A stretch of DNA of 46,920 bases from a virus: IMG/VR virus record IMGVR_UViG_3300049846_000524, positions 1-46,920 of that record. One strand, 5' to 3'. Of this stretch, positions 1 to 5,645 are shown piece after piece. A program made the translations under genes and the position numbers. Each line of letters opens with the position of its first letter. The stretch's first letter is position 1. Under the pieces are notes generated by a model. It was not told the origin of the DNA, did no database searches, and was given only the letters and a program-made list of their open reading frames with translations.

Positions 1-50
1 CCTATAAGCTATACTTATGACCAACTCTCCCCAGTATTAGTTTTTATAAT

Positions 51-80
51 GATGTAAATTAGCGGTAAGTTGTTGTCAAC
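51..80 (-). promoter_or_regulatory. Possible leftward promoter with GTTGACAAC box
   Basis: On the minus strand, positions 80-72 read GTTGACAAC, containing a perfect -35 hexamer TTGACA. Seventeen bases further is TACATC, a weak -10 (3 of 6). The same GTTGACAA box occurs upstream of the helicase and polymerase genes. If the genome is circular or concatemeric, this would fire into the right-end repeat and the leftward genes there. A perfect TATAAT lies on the + strand at 45-50 but has no recognisable -35 at the right distance. Assignment is inference from motif similarity. Confidence 0.3.
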
Positions 81-132
81 TTCAAGAATAGTGTGATAGT
101 TTTAAATAAATTTAATGAATGGATATGTAAAT

Positions 133-216
133 ATGAGAGACGTTATATCGATAGTAATTTTCGTATTTTTTGTGCTAGTGATGAGACGATATTTATTTAG
201 GGGCCAAGGACGATGA
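133..216 (+). CDS. Possible 27-aa single-span membrane peptide
   Basis: A short frame begins ATG at 133 and ends TGA at 216. It encodes a 27-residue peptide with one hydrophobic segment rich in Ile, Val and Phe, flanked by a short acidic N-terminus and an RRY...RGQGR basic tail, the usual layout of a small inner-membrane peptide. The ribosome site is weak (GGAT about 10 bases upstream). The downstream DUF3310 gene starts 10 bases later. It could equally be leader sequence; there is no family match that I recognise. Confidence 0.3.
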   Translation: MRDVISIVIFVFFVLVMRRYLFRGQGR

Positions 217-226
217 GGAAAATAAA

Positions 227-478
227 ATGAGTGAAAACGTAAATCACCCAAAGCATTACAACACGGGTAAAATTGAAGTAATTGAATTTATTGAGGACAA
301 GAATCTAAATTTCCATTTAGGCAATGCGGTCAAATATATTTCAAGAGCTGGAATAAAAGATGAAAATAAATTCGTCGAAGATCTTAAAAAAGCAATTTGG
401 TATATAAATCGGGCAATTGAAATTCATCCTTCGAATGAAAATCCAAGAAGGCCAAATGATATGAATGAAAGAAAATAA
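227..478 (+). CDS. DUF3310 family protein
   Basis: The 83-residue product starts with the NHPKHYN motif and has the downstream pattern GNAVKYISRAG...DLKKAIWYINRAIE that defines the DUF3310 family, often loosely called nucleotide kinase-like in phage annotation. These are small early phage proteins with no firmly established role; the family is common near phage replication and nucleotide genes. The start at 227 is supported by GAGGAAAA about 10 bases upstream. The end overlaps the next reading frame. The family assignment is confident; the biochemical role is unknown. Confidence 0.85.
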   Translation: MSENVNHPKHYNTGKIEVIEFIEDKNLNFHLGNAVKYISRAGIKDENKFVEDLKKAIWYINRAIEIHPSNENPRRPNDMNERK

Positions 479-479
479 T

Positions 480-710
480 ATGGAACTATTTAAACCAACA
501 ATAAACGATTATGGAGGTTCACCTATTGCAGAACACGACATGCCTTGTCCAATTTGTACTAATGGTTATGCAGTTTATAATCTGAGTGAGAATTTACCAA
601 AGTCAGGTGTTTTTGACCCTTGCAGTGAATGTGAACAAAAAGGATGGTTTATTTCAAGGGTTCAACCAAATGATTTTATAGGACGTTTTTTAAGGAAATG
701 GTTTGTATGA
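480..710 (+). CDS. Small zinc-ribbon-like protein
   Basis: A 76-residue product with two Cys pairs, CPIC near residue 23 and CSEC near residue 48, spaced as in a four-cysteine zinc ribbon. An alternative ATG at 465 adds five residues (MKENN). I prefer 480 because GAAAG lies about 8 bases upstream and this start follows the stop of the DUF3310 gene by one base. The C-terminus is basic and aromatic. Zinc binding is inferred from the cysteine pattern; no specific family is recognised. Its stop overlaps the next small frame as ATGA. Confidence 0.65.
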   Translation: MELFKPTINDYGGSPIAEHDMPCPICTNGYAVYNLSENLPKSGVFDPCSECEQKGWFISRVQPNDFIGRFLRKWFV

Positions 711-802
711 ACCGAATCGAAGAACTAAAGAAGCTGGCGCGTTTAATGAGGGGGAGTGAATGGGTAAAATTAAACACCCTTGGTGGCATTGGTTTTTTGT
801 AA
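707..802 (+). CDS. Possible 31-aa peptide, translationally coupled
   Basis: A 31-codon frame starts at the ATGA overlap with the zinc-ribbon gene stop and encodes an N-terminal basic/acidic helix (MNRIEELKKLARLMRG) followed by a short neutral tail. The overlap would allow translational coupling, which is the main argument for it. Its second half is overlapped out of frame by the better supported gene starting at 760, so it may only carry that gene's ribosome site. No known family. Confidence 0.3.
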   Translation: MNRIEELKKLARLMRGSEWVKLNTLGGIGFL

Positions 803-912
803 TAACAAAAACAAAATGGACTTATATTAAAGGGTACGGCGGTGGCTTAACAGACATTAATTACTGCACACGATGTAAAATATTATTTGATGAAGTTGGA
901 GATATTTTGTGA
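760..912 (+). CDS. Small hypothetical protein with CxxC
   Basis: A 50-residue frame with an excellent ribosome site (GAGGGGGAG ending 3-4 bases before ATG at 760). The product is aromatic and basic in its N-terminal half (several Trp), then has a CTRC pair near residue 37, compatible with half of a metal site. It overlaps the following membrane protein start as GTGA. Small phage proteins of this type with a single CxxC are common in early regions. Function unknown. Confidence 0.55.
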   Translation: MGKIKHPWWHWFFVITKTKWTYIKGYGGGLTDINYCTRCKILFDEVGDIL

Positions 913-1154
913 CACCAGAACAAAGAGCCAAGATTGAAGCAAGGGTTAACATGCTCGAAAAAGCTTTAGAGTTTTTGAAACAACCCTTATCTTTATTTTT
1001 TATCATGACTCCTCTGGCCTTTATCATGATAATTACAAACATTATTTGGAACTGGGTAACGCCTGAATCTAAGCACTACAAACTTGTAATGTACTTTTGG
1101 ATTACAATGTTTTTAGCTTGTATCCTCCAGGTCTATGGGGTAATCCACTTCTGA
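909..1154 (+). CDS. Small two-span membrane protein
   Basis: An 81-residue product begins with GTG at 909, overlapping the previous stop. Residues 1-22 form a charged amphipathic helix, followed by two hydrophobic stretches at about 25-47 and 60-80, so it should span the inner membrane twice with both ends on the same side. The stop TGA at 1152-1154 shares its last base with the ATG of the XRE gene, suggesting coupled translation. Role unknown; possibilities include a superinfection or early membrane-targeting protein. Confidence 0.6.
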   Translation: MTPEQRAKIEARVNMLEKALEFLKQPLSLFFIMTPLAFIMIITNIIWNWVTPESKHYKLVMYFWITMFLACILQVYGVIHF

Positions 1155-1549
1155 TGAAAGTAGTTAAAGGTACAGTTCATATATTCAACAAAGACGGCGA
1201 AGATATAGTTAGGGATTTTGTGTGTTTTAGAGACAATATTGCCTATTTCTCTTTGATAAATTTAGACAGAGGATTTTTCACAGTATATTTAAAGGACTCC
1301 GATACGGGCTATAGAGTAATTTCAGATGACCTAAAAAAACTATATCAACAAAACTTTATCGGCAGCAGAATAAGAGAACTCAGAAAAGAAAAAGGAATTT
1401 CTTTAAGAAACCTAGCTAAAGTAATTGGGGTATCGGCTTCGTTCCTAAGTGAAGTAGAGAATAATAAAAAGAAAACAAATAAGATTGAGGCCATAGCTTT
1501 AGTCCTGGGTGTAGAGCCCTCTGAGATCTATAATCCGACAATTATTTGA
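1154..1549 (+). CDS. XRE-family HTH transcriptional regulator
   Basis: The 131-residue product has an unrecognised N-terminal domain (about residues 1-65, beta-rich) and a C-terminal XRE helix-turn-helix at about 70-128, with the pattern SRIRELRKEKGISLRNLA, then GVSASFLSEVENNKK as the recognition segment. Such proteins bind palindromic operators as dimers. The start at 1154 is chosen over an upstream ATG at 1097 because it overlaps the preceding stop as TGATG and removes an unlikely N-terminal extension. Placing the DNA-binding domain C-terminal differs from lambda CI. It is the only visible candidate to bind the operator array at the right end, but that link is inference. Confidence 0.8.
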   Translation: MKVVKGTVHIFNKDGEDIVRDFVCFRDNIAYFSLINLDRGFFTVYLKDSDTGYRVISDDLKKLYQQNFIGSRIRELRKEKGISLRNLAKVIGVSASFLSEVENNKKKTNKIEAIALVLGVEPSEIYNPTII

Positions 1550-1615
1550 CGTAGAATAATTCCTAAAACAAAATTCTAACTATACCTATGTAAAAATTCT
1601 GTCATGCTTTAGGTA

Positions 1616-2344
1616 ATGGCCAATATTATTTCTCAATATAATTATGGCAATCACCTCATAATTTCTGACCTACAAGTCCCCTATGAAAATTCTAAGGCGC
1701 TAAAATTTTGTAAAGAACTAAAGAAATTCTACAATATTCCCGATGAGAATGTTTACAATGTAGGCGATGAGACCGATCAATATTGGGGCTCTCAATGGAA
1801 AAAAGATGTTAACGCCAGACATACAGCTCTCTCTGAAATAAAAGAAACAAAAGAAAAATTCGCTGAGTGGTATGAAGCATTTCCAGAAATGAAAATTGCT
1901 ATCTCTAATCACGGTCTACGCTGGCAGCGTAAGGCGCTAGAGTCTGAAATCCCAGCAGTCCTATTACGTCGTTATGAAGAAGTTCTAGGCTGTCCCCCAG
2001 GATGGAAATGGAGAAAAACCTGGAAGGTAGAAACTAAACATCCTTTCCTAGTTGAGCACGGTGATAGATATGGCTCTCAATATCCGGCAGTACAAGGCGC
2101 TCTAAATAAAGGAATGTCACTCGCAATAGGACATCATCACACTAAAGCTGGAGTGAACTACATAAACACAGAAGCCGAACACCTAGAAGGCGGATTAAGG
2201 CTCTGGGGCATGGTTACAGGGTGTCTCATCAATCCTACCGACTACGCTTTTGCGTATGGCTTTGATCACAAAAATCAACCGCTACTTGGGTGCGGTGTCG
2301 TTACTAACTACGGTAGTCTACCTATTTGGATTCCCCTGTACTAA
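1616..2344 (+). CDS. Calcineurin-like metallophosphoesterase
   Basis: The 242-residue product carries the ordered metallophosphoesterase motifs: SDLQVPY (D18; the usual His two residues on is Gln20), VGDETD (D51), SNHG (N98-H99), VEHGD (H148) and GHHH (H173-H175). These residues would bind two metal ions and hydrolyse phosphoesters. Phage members of this family are common, with substrates unknown. Length fits a single-domain enzyme. It begins at 1616 with a weak AGG upstream and is followed by an Rho-dependent-like short gap and the next gene 24 bases on. The His-to-Gln change at the first motif is seen in phage members but may affect metal binding. Confidence 0.8.
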   Translation: MANIISQYNYGNHLIISDLQVPYENSKALKFCKELKKFYNIPDENVYNVGDETDQYWGSQWKKDVNARHTALSEIKETKEKFAEWYEAFPEMKIAISNHGLRWQRKALESEIPAVLLRRYEEVLGCPPGWKWRKTWKVETKHPFLVEHGDRYGSQYPAVQGALNKGMSLAIGHHHTKAGVNYINTEAEHLEGGLRLWGMVTGCLINPTDYAFAYGFDHKNQPLLGCGVVTNYGSLPIWIPLY

Positions 2345-2367
2345 TCTCCTAATAAAAGGAGATCTCT

Positions 2368-2703
2368 ATGATCACATTAATCTTAGTTGTACTTTCTGGA
2401 ATCACTAAAGCATTTATGGATGCCGCCGCTCATGGAAAACTATCAGGAGATTTTTGGAATGAAAAAGAGGCATGGAAATACAAATGGAAAAATGGTGACA
2501 AGTCCCAAGGTGAGGCATTCCCTGGCTCATCCACAATATTTGTATTCGTAACTAGCGGATGGCATTTACTCCAAATGATTTTTCTAGTCACCATAACCAC
2601 AGCGATAGTTTGCTACAAACCTATAGTAAAACCACTATGGGATTTTCTAATTTTGTCGGCTACTTTAAGGGTGATTTTTGAGGGTATTTATCGAAAAATT
2701 TAA
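2368..2703 (+). CDS. Phage membrane protein, hypothetical
   Basis: A 111-residue protein with a good ribosome site (AAAAGGAGA). The N-terminal 15 residues are hydrophobic, a middle soluble segment is rich in Trp, Lys and Gly (about residues 20-52), and two hydrophobic stretches follow (about 55-80 and 88-105). It resembles small phage membrane proteins of unknown role seen in early regions. It is the last gene before the 419-base gene-free region. No catalytic motif is visible. Confidence 0.6.
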   Translation: MITLILVVLSGITKAFMDAAAHGKLSGDFWNEKEAWKYKWKNGDKSQGEAFPGSSTIFVFVTSGWHLLQMIFLVTITTAIVCYKPIVKPLWDFLILSATLRVIFEGIYRKI

Positions 2704-2716
2704 CTCGATTGTGATG

Positions 2717-2735
2717 TACTTCTTGTTAAGAAGTA
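2717..2735. repeat. Perfect 8-bp hairpin with 3-nt loop
   Basis: TACTTCTT and AAGAAGTA flank the loop GTT just after the stop of the membrane protein gene. It lacks a following U-tract (the next bases are ACATAAAGG), so it is not a standard rho-independent terminator. It may be an operator, an RNA-processing site or part of the origin region. Confidence 0.5.
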
Positions 2736-2996
2736 ACATAAAGGAAAAATAAAATCAAGAGCCTTTTTATAGGGGTTTTTGCGTGTTTTTTTGTTTTTCG
2801 TCGATTCTCCCGAAAAAGGGGTAGTTCAATCTATAGAGTAATCCCAAGTAGTATGTATTCTCTATATATTATATTTTTTAAAAAAATAGGGAGATATATA
2901 TAAGTGGTAGGGATTCGGGCCATTTTAGGCTTGTTTTTGCAAAAATACTATCTCCCGTGTTTTAAAATGAGAAAAGTGGGGTCGGGAGATTGGAAA

Positions 2997-3065
2997 TACA
3001 CCTCACAGCTAAGTAATCTAGCAATTCTACCCCAGAAAGGACTTGACTACAAAGTGTGAGGTGTA
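2997..3065. repeat. 11-bp perfect inverted repeat
   Basis: TACACCTCACA at 2997-3007 is exactly complementary to TGTGAGGTGTA at 3055-3065, with 47 bases between. The right arm ends 3 bases before the TTGACA promoter element of the helicase gene. It could be a pair of binding half-sites or a long RNA stem; a stem of this length is unlikely by chance in a short region. Confidence 0.6.
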
Positions 3066-3067
3066 CC

Positions 3068-3097
3068 GTTGACAATTTAACATCTAATATCTAAAGT
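3068..3097 (+). promoter_or_regulatory. Candidate promoter for helicase gene
   Basis: A perfect -35 hexamer TTGACA (3069-3074) is followed after 17 bases by TAAAGT (3092-3097; 4 of 6 matches to TATAAT). The start of transcription would fall near 3104, leaving a short leader with AAAGGA ahead of the ATG at 3123. The extended box GTTGACAAYTT recurs upstream of the DNA polymerase gene with a similar AAAAGT at the same spacing, which supports a shared replication-gene promoter. Confidence 0.5.
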
Positions 3098-3122
3098 GCA
3101 AGCACTACCCTGAAAGGACCGT

Positions 3123-4832
3123 ATGAGTGACTTCAAATCCGCACTTGAGAAAACTGGCATAACTATCTATTCATTCGACCCACAAAAGACCAGACCCATA
3201 AAAACAAACCTAGGGACATTCACATTAGAAAAATTTTCAGCGGAGATGTTTTCCAAACTAAGAAAACACTGGAAAGATTTTCCAGAAGTAATAGATGCTC
3301 TAAACGATAAGTCAGATACATTAAAATTATTAGAAGACTTTGCGGCTAATGAAATATCTGATGGCCCCTCTTTTGAGATACCAGAAGAGTTAGCCCATTT
3401 AACTTTAAACATAGATATGGCCTCTACAGACCCAGGCCTAAAAAAATTCTTTTGCACCAACAAAAATGAATTGATTGATGTGAATACTTCTGGCCAATAC
3501 TATATGTCCAAATCCGGCATTAGTCCTGCTGAAGCTTCTATGTTTGCTAGACCCGTTGTACCTAGATATATGCCCAGAAGAAAATTAGGCATCCATACTG
3601 AAAAAGATAAAACTACTGGCATGGGCGTGAATTATTATAACACTCATATCCCATCGGCCTGGGAGTTATTTAAAATGAATGACCCTGATGGATGGGATGA
3701 TCTACCTAGTAGGCCGCCTGAGTTTATTATAAGACTCATTAAACACGTTATCCCTAGTAAAGAAGAACGAAATTATTTCTATGCGTGGCTTTACACTTCC
3801 ATTAAAAAAAGATCTTACGTTTATTTAGTCCTTTGCGGAAACCCTGGAGTCGGTAAGAACAGGCTCAAACTTTTAATGAGATCGCTTCACGGAGAAAGAA
3901 ATTCAGCCGACGGCAAGAAAGAAACCTTTGGAGCTAACCAAAGTAAGTTCAATTCACAAATGGAACAAAATACTTTTGTGTGGTTTGATGAATTAAAATA
4001 TGGCCCCGACATGGAGCCAAGGATGAAGGAATATCAAAATGATTATATCTCGATTGAAAGAAAAGGTCAGGACTCTACTCGCTCTACTGAAATCTTTTGC
4101 TCTATGGTCATATCAAACAATTATCCTAGAGATAATTATCTCCTTTTTAATTCTCGTAAATTTGCTCCATTGGTGTTAGGCACTAAAGCTTTAACAAATG
4201 CGATGACATCGGATGAGATTAAAGATATGTCCGAACGCTTAGATGACACCCATCCTAGATTTGATGTAAAATTAGTAGCTCAAATAGCAAAATGGATTTT
4301 AGATATAGGGCCTAAGTATGTTAGCAAATGGCCTAATCTAGAATATCAGGGACCTATGTATTGGAAACTTGCCCATACATCTTTATCCCGATGGCAGAAG
4401 ATTGCAGTTCTAGCTTTAACCGTGGAAAACAATCGTGGGAAATTTAAAGGCTGGGATGAAAAGAAACAAGCCTTCCTATGGTCTAGGGTTGAAGAACAAC
4501 TTCGAGTTAAAAAAGAATACGAATCAAAAGATTATCGAGACCCAAATACTGTCAAAGCTTTCTTTGAAAACTATTGCGATGTAACGGGCAATAAAGTATT
4601 TGAAGTACAAGCTGAAGAAGATAGTGTAATTCAAGATTTTTGGATTAAGCCTATTAATGGGCTAATTAAAAAAGATATAACGTATTCTCTAAACGGAGAT
4701 CAGGCAGATATCATCGGTAAACCTATGAGGCCGAAAGGTATCTCCGATTTCAAATGGAGAAAGATGAAAGCAGAATATGAAAGAACAAAAGGAATTAAAG
4801 ATGGCCCCGAAAAAGAAACCGATTTATTCTGA
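3123..4832 (+). CDS. SF3-type replicative helicase, DUF5906-like
   Basis: The 569-residue protein has a P-loop ATPase core with Walker A GNPGVGKNR at residues 239-247 (K245) and Walker B TFVWFDE at 284-290 (D289, E290), followed by a conserved Asn-containing VISNN segment typical of superfamily 3 sensor 1. This is the pattern of phage primase-helicase proteins with a DUF5906 domain. The N-terminal 200 residues show no clear primase motif. It should unwind phage DNA at the origin, which lies just upstream. AAAGGA precedes the start. The C-terminus is EKETDLF, shared with the polymerase and the nuclease of this phage. Its last 32 bases overlap terS. Confidence 0.8.
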   Translation: MSDFKSALEKTGITIYSFDPQKTRPIKTNLGTFTLEKFSAEMFSKLRKHWKDFPEVIDALNDKSDTLKLLEDFAANEISDGPSFEIPEELAHLTLNIDMASTDPGLKKFFCTNKNELIDVNTSGQYYMSKSGISPAEASMFARPVVPRYMPRRKLGIHTEKDKTTGMGVNYYNTHIPSAWELFKMNDPDGWDDLPSRPPEFIIRLIKHVIPSKEERNYFYAWLYTSIKKRSYVYLVLCGNPGVGKNRLKLLMRSLHGERNSADGKKETFGANQSKFNSQMEQNTFVWFDELKYGPDMEPRMKEYQNDYISIERKGQDSTRSTEIFCSMVISNNYPRDNYLLFNSRKFAPLVLGTKALTNAMTSDEIKDMSERLDDTHPRFDVKLVAQIAKWILDIGPKYVSKWPNLEYQGPMYWKLAHTSLSRWQKIAVLALTVENNRGKFKGWDEKKQAFLWSRVEEQLRVKKEYESKDYRDPNTVKAFFENYCDVTGNKVFEVQAEEDSVIQDFWIKPINGLIKKDITYSLNGDQADIIGKPMRPKGISDFKWRKMKAEYERTKGIKDGPEKETDLF

Positions 4833-5388
4833 AATGGAAGTCCCTAAGAAAAAGAAACCAGTTAAGAGAAGGATTACTCTGGCTGATGGCTCGGTCATAG
4901 AAACAAACGACAATAGAAAGCCAAGTATTCTAAAAGGGAAGTCTTATAAACATATCATCCCAGAGAAAAAATTCTCTACTGAGTCTGGAAAGAAAGATTC
5001 TGACTGGGAGATAACAGATAACTATGATTCGTTAGAATATCCTCCTCCAAGTAGACACCCCTTATTTAGAAAATTTTGGGCCGAAAATTTAAAAGATATT
5101 ACTTCACGCGAAAGTTTTAAGAATTCTCATCTATCTTTATTAGAAGTAATGTGCCGACTTATGGTCGAAGTAAAAAACCTAGACGATTTTATTTTAGAAA
5201 ATGGTTACACCTATAGAACTGTTACAGTCATGGGCGAGCAAAGAAAAAATTTCCCAGAAGTAGCTGAAAGAAATAAAGCGATAATGGCCCTTGCTAGGTA
5301 TATGGATATGTTAAATCTATCTCCTAGGAAAAGTGCAGCTAAAGGAAAATTTGCTGCGGATAATAACAAAGAAGATTCATGGGAATAG
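4801..5388 (+). CDS. terS: Terminase small subunit, P27-like
   Basis: The 195-residue product lies directly upstream of the large terminase and has the P27-family C-terminal half: an N-terminal basic, Lys/Pro-rich tail (about 1-45) that could bind DNA, then a helical region with the pattern HLSLLEVMCRLMVEV...NPxYRxxxTV-like (seen here as NGYTYRTVTVMGEQ) and NKAIMALARYMDMLNLSP. It recognises phage DNA and loads the TerL motor. I choose ATG 4801 (AAAAGGA upstream) over 4777 because the ribosome site fits; it overlaps the helicase end by 32 bases. The family call rests on the motif pattern and position. Confidence 0.7.
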   Translation: MAPKKKPIYSEMEVPKKKKPVKRRITLADGSVIETNDNRKPSILKGKSYKHIIPEKKFSTESGKKDSDWEITDNYDSLEYPPPSRHPLFRKFWAENLKDITSRESFKNSHLSLLEVMCRLMVEVKNLDDFILENGYTYRTVTVMGEQRKNFPEVAERNKAIMALARYMDMLNLSPRKSAAKGKFAADNNKEDSWE

Positions 5389-5645
5389 CTAAATTTCAAA
5401 GCGATATTTCTCCCTTCTGGAAAAAGAGAGGAGATTGTTGCACTTTCATTAAAGTTGTTGATATCTTGCTAGACGACGGAATCGCAGTGGACTTGAAAGT
5501 ATCCTGGTGTACCCAATTAAATAATGGCTGGAGAGAATACAGTCAGGGCACTATGAGGATACGAGAAAAAGAATTTCAAGATTGGTCCATATATTTTCCT
5601 AGGGGCGAGATGGTAAATGAAATTCGACAAGATAAAATATCCTAA
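5379..5645 (+). CDS. Hypothetical protein between terS and terL
   Basis: An 88-residue product, overlapping terS at its start and terL by 29 bases at its end. It is predicted beta-rich, with two Cys (CCTF) and many aromatic residues (W, F, Y), and no recognised domain. It is translated from ATG 5379 with AAGAAGA upstream. The tight overlaps on both sides argue that it is a real coupled gene in the packaging operon. A role in packaging is possible only by position. Confidence 0.55.
   Translation: MGIAKFQSDISPFWKKRGDCCTFIKVVDILLDDGIAVDLKVSWCTQLNNGWREYSQGTMRIREKEFQDWSIYFPRGEMVNEIRQDKIS

Larger units (their letters stand above)
2704..3122. other. Gene-free AT-rich region, candidate replication origin
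   Basis: No convincing gene is present in these 419 bases. The segment holds a perfect 8-bp hairpin (2717-2735), T-rich runs (2762-2798), an AT-only core around 2858-2905, four copies of a CTCCCG-type box in both orientations (2805-2812, 2889-2896, 2949-2957, 2983-2990), and an 11-bp perfect inverted repeat (2997-3007 with 3055-3065). It sits directly upstream of the SF3-type helicase gene. Repeated boxes beside an AT-rich stretch and next to a replication gene is a typical origin architecture. This is inference; no origin function is shown by sequence alone. Confidence 0.45.

Noticed and set aside
45-50. Rightward promoter at perfect TATAAT
   Set aside because: No TTGACA-like element lies 16-18 bases upstream, and no extended -10 TG is present, so it was not called as a promoter.
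1546-1590. Promoter before the metallophosphoesterase gene
   Set aside because: TTGACG is present, but no -10-like hexamer lies 16-18 bases downstream, and the gene follows closely behind the XRE gene.
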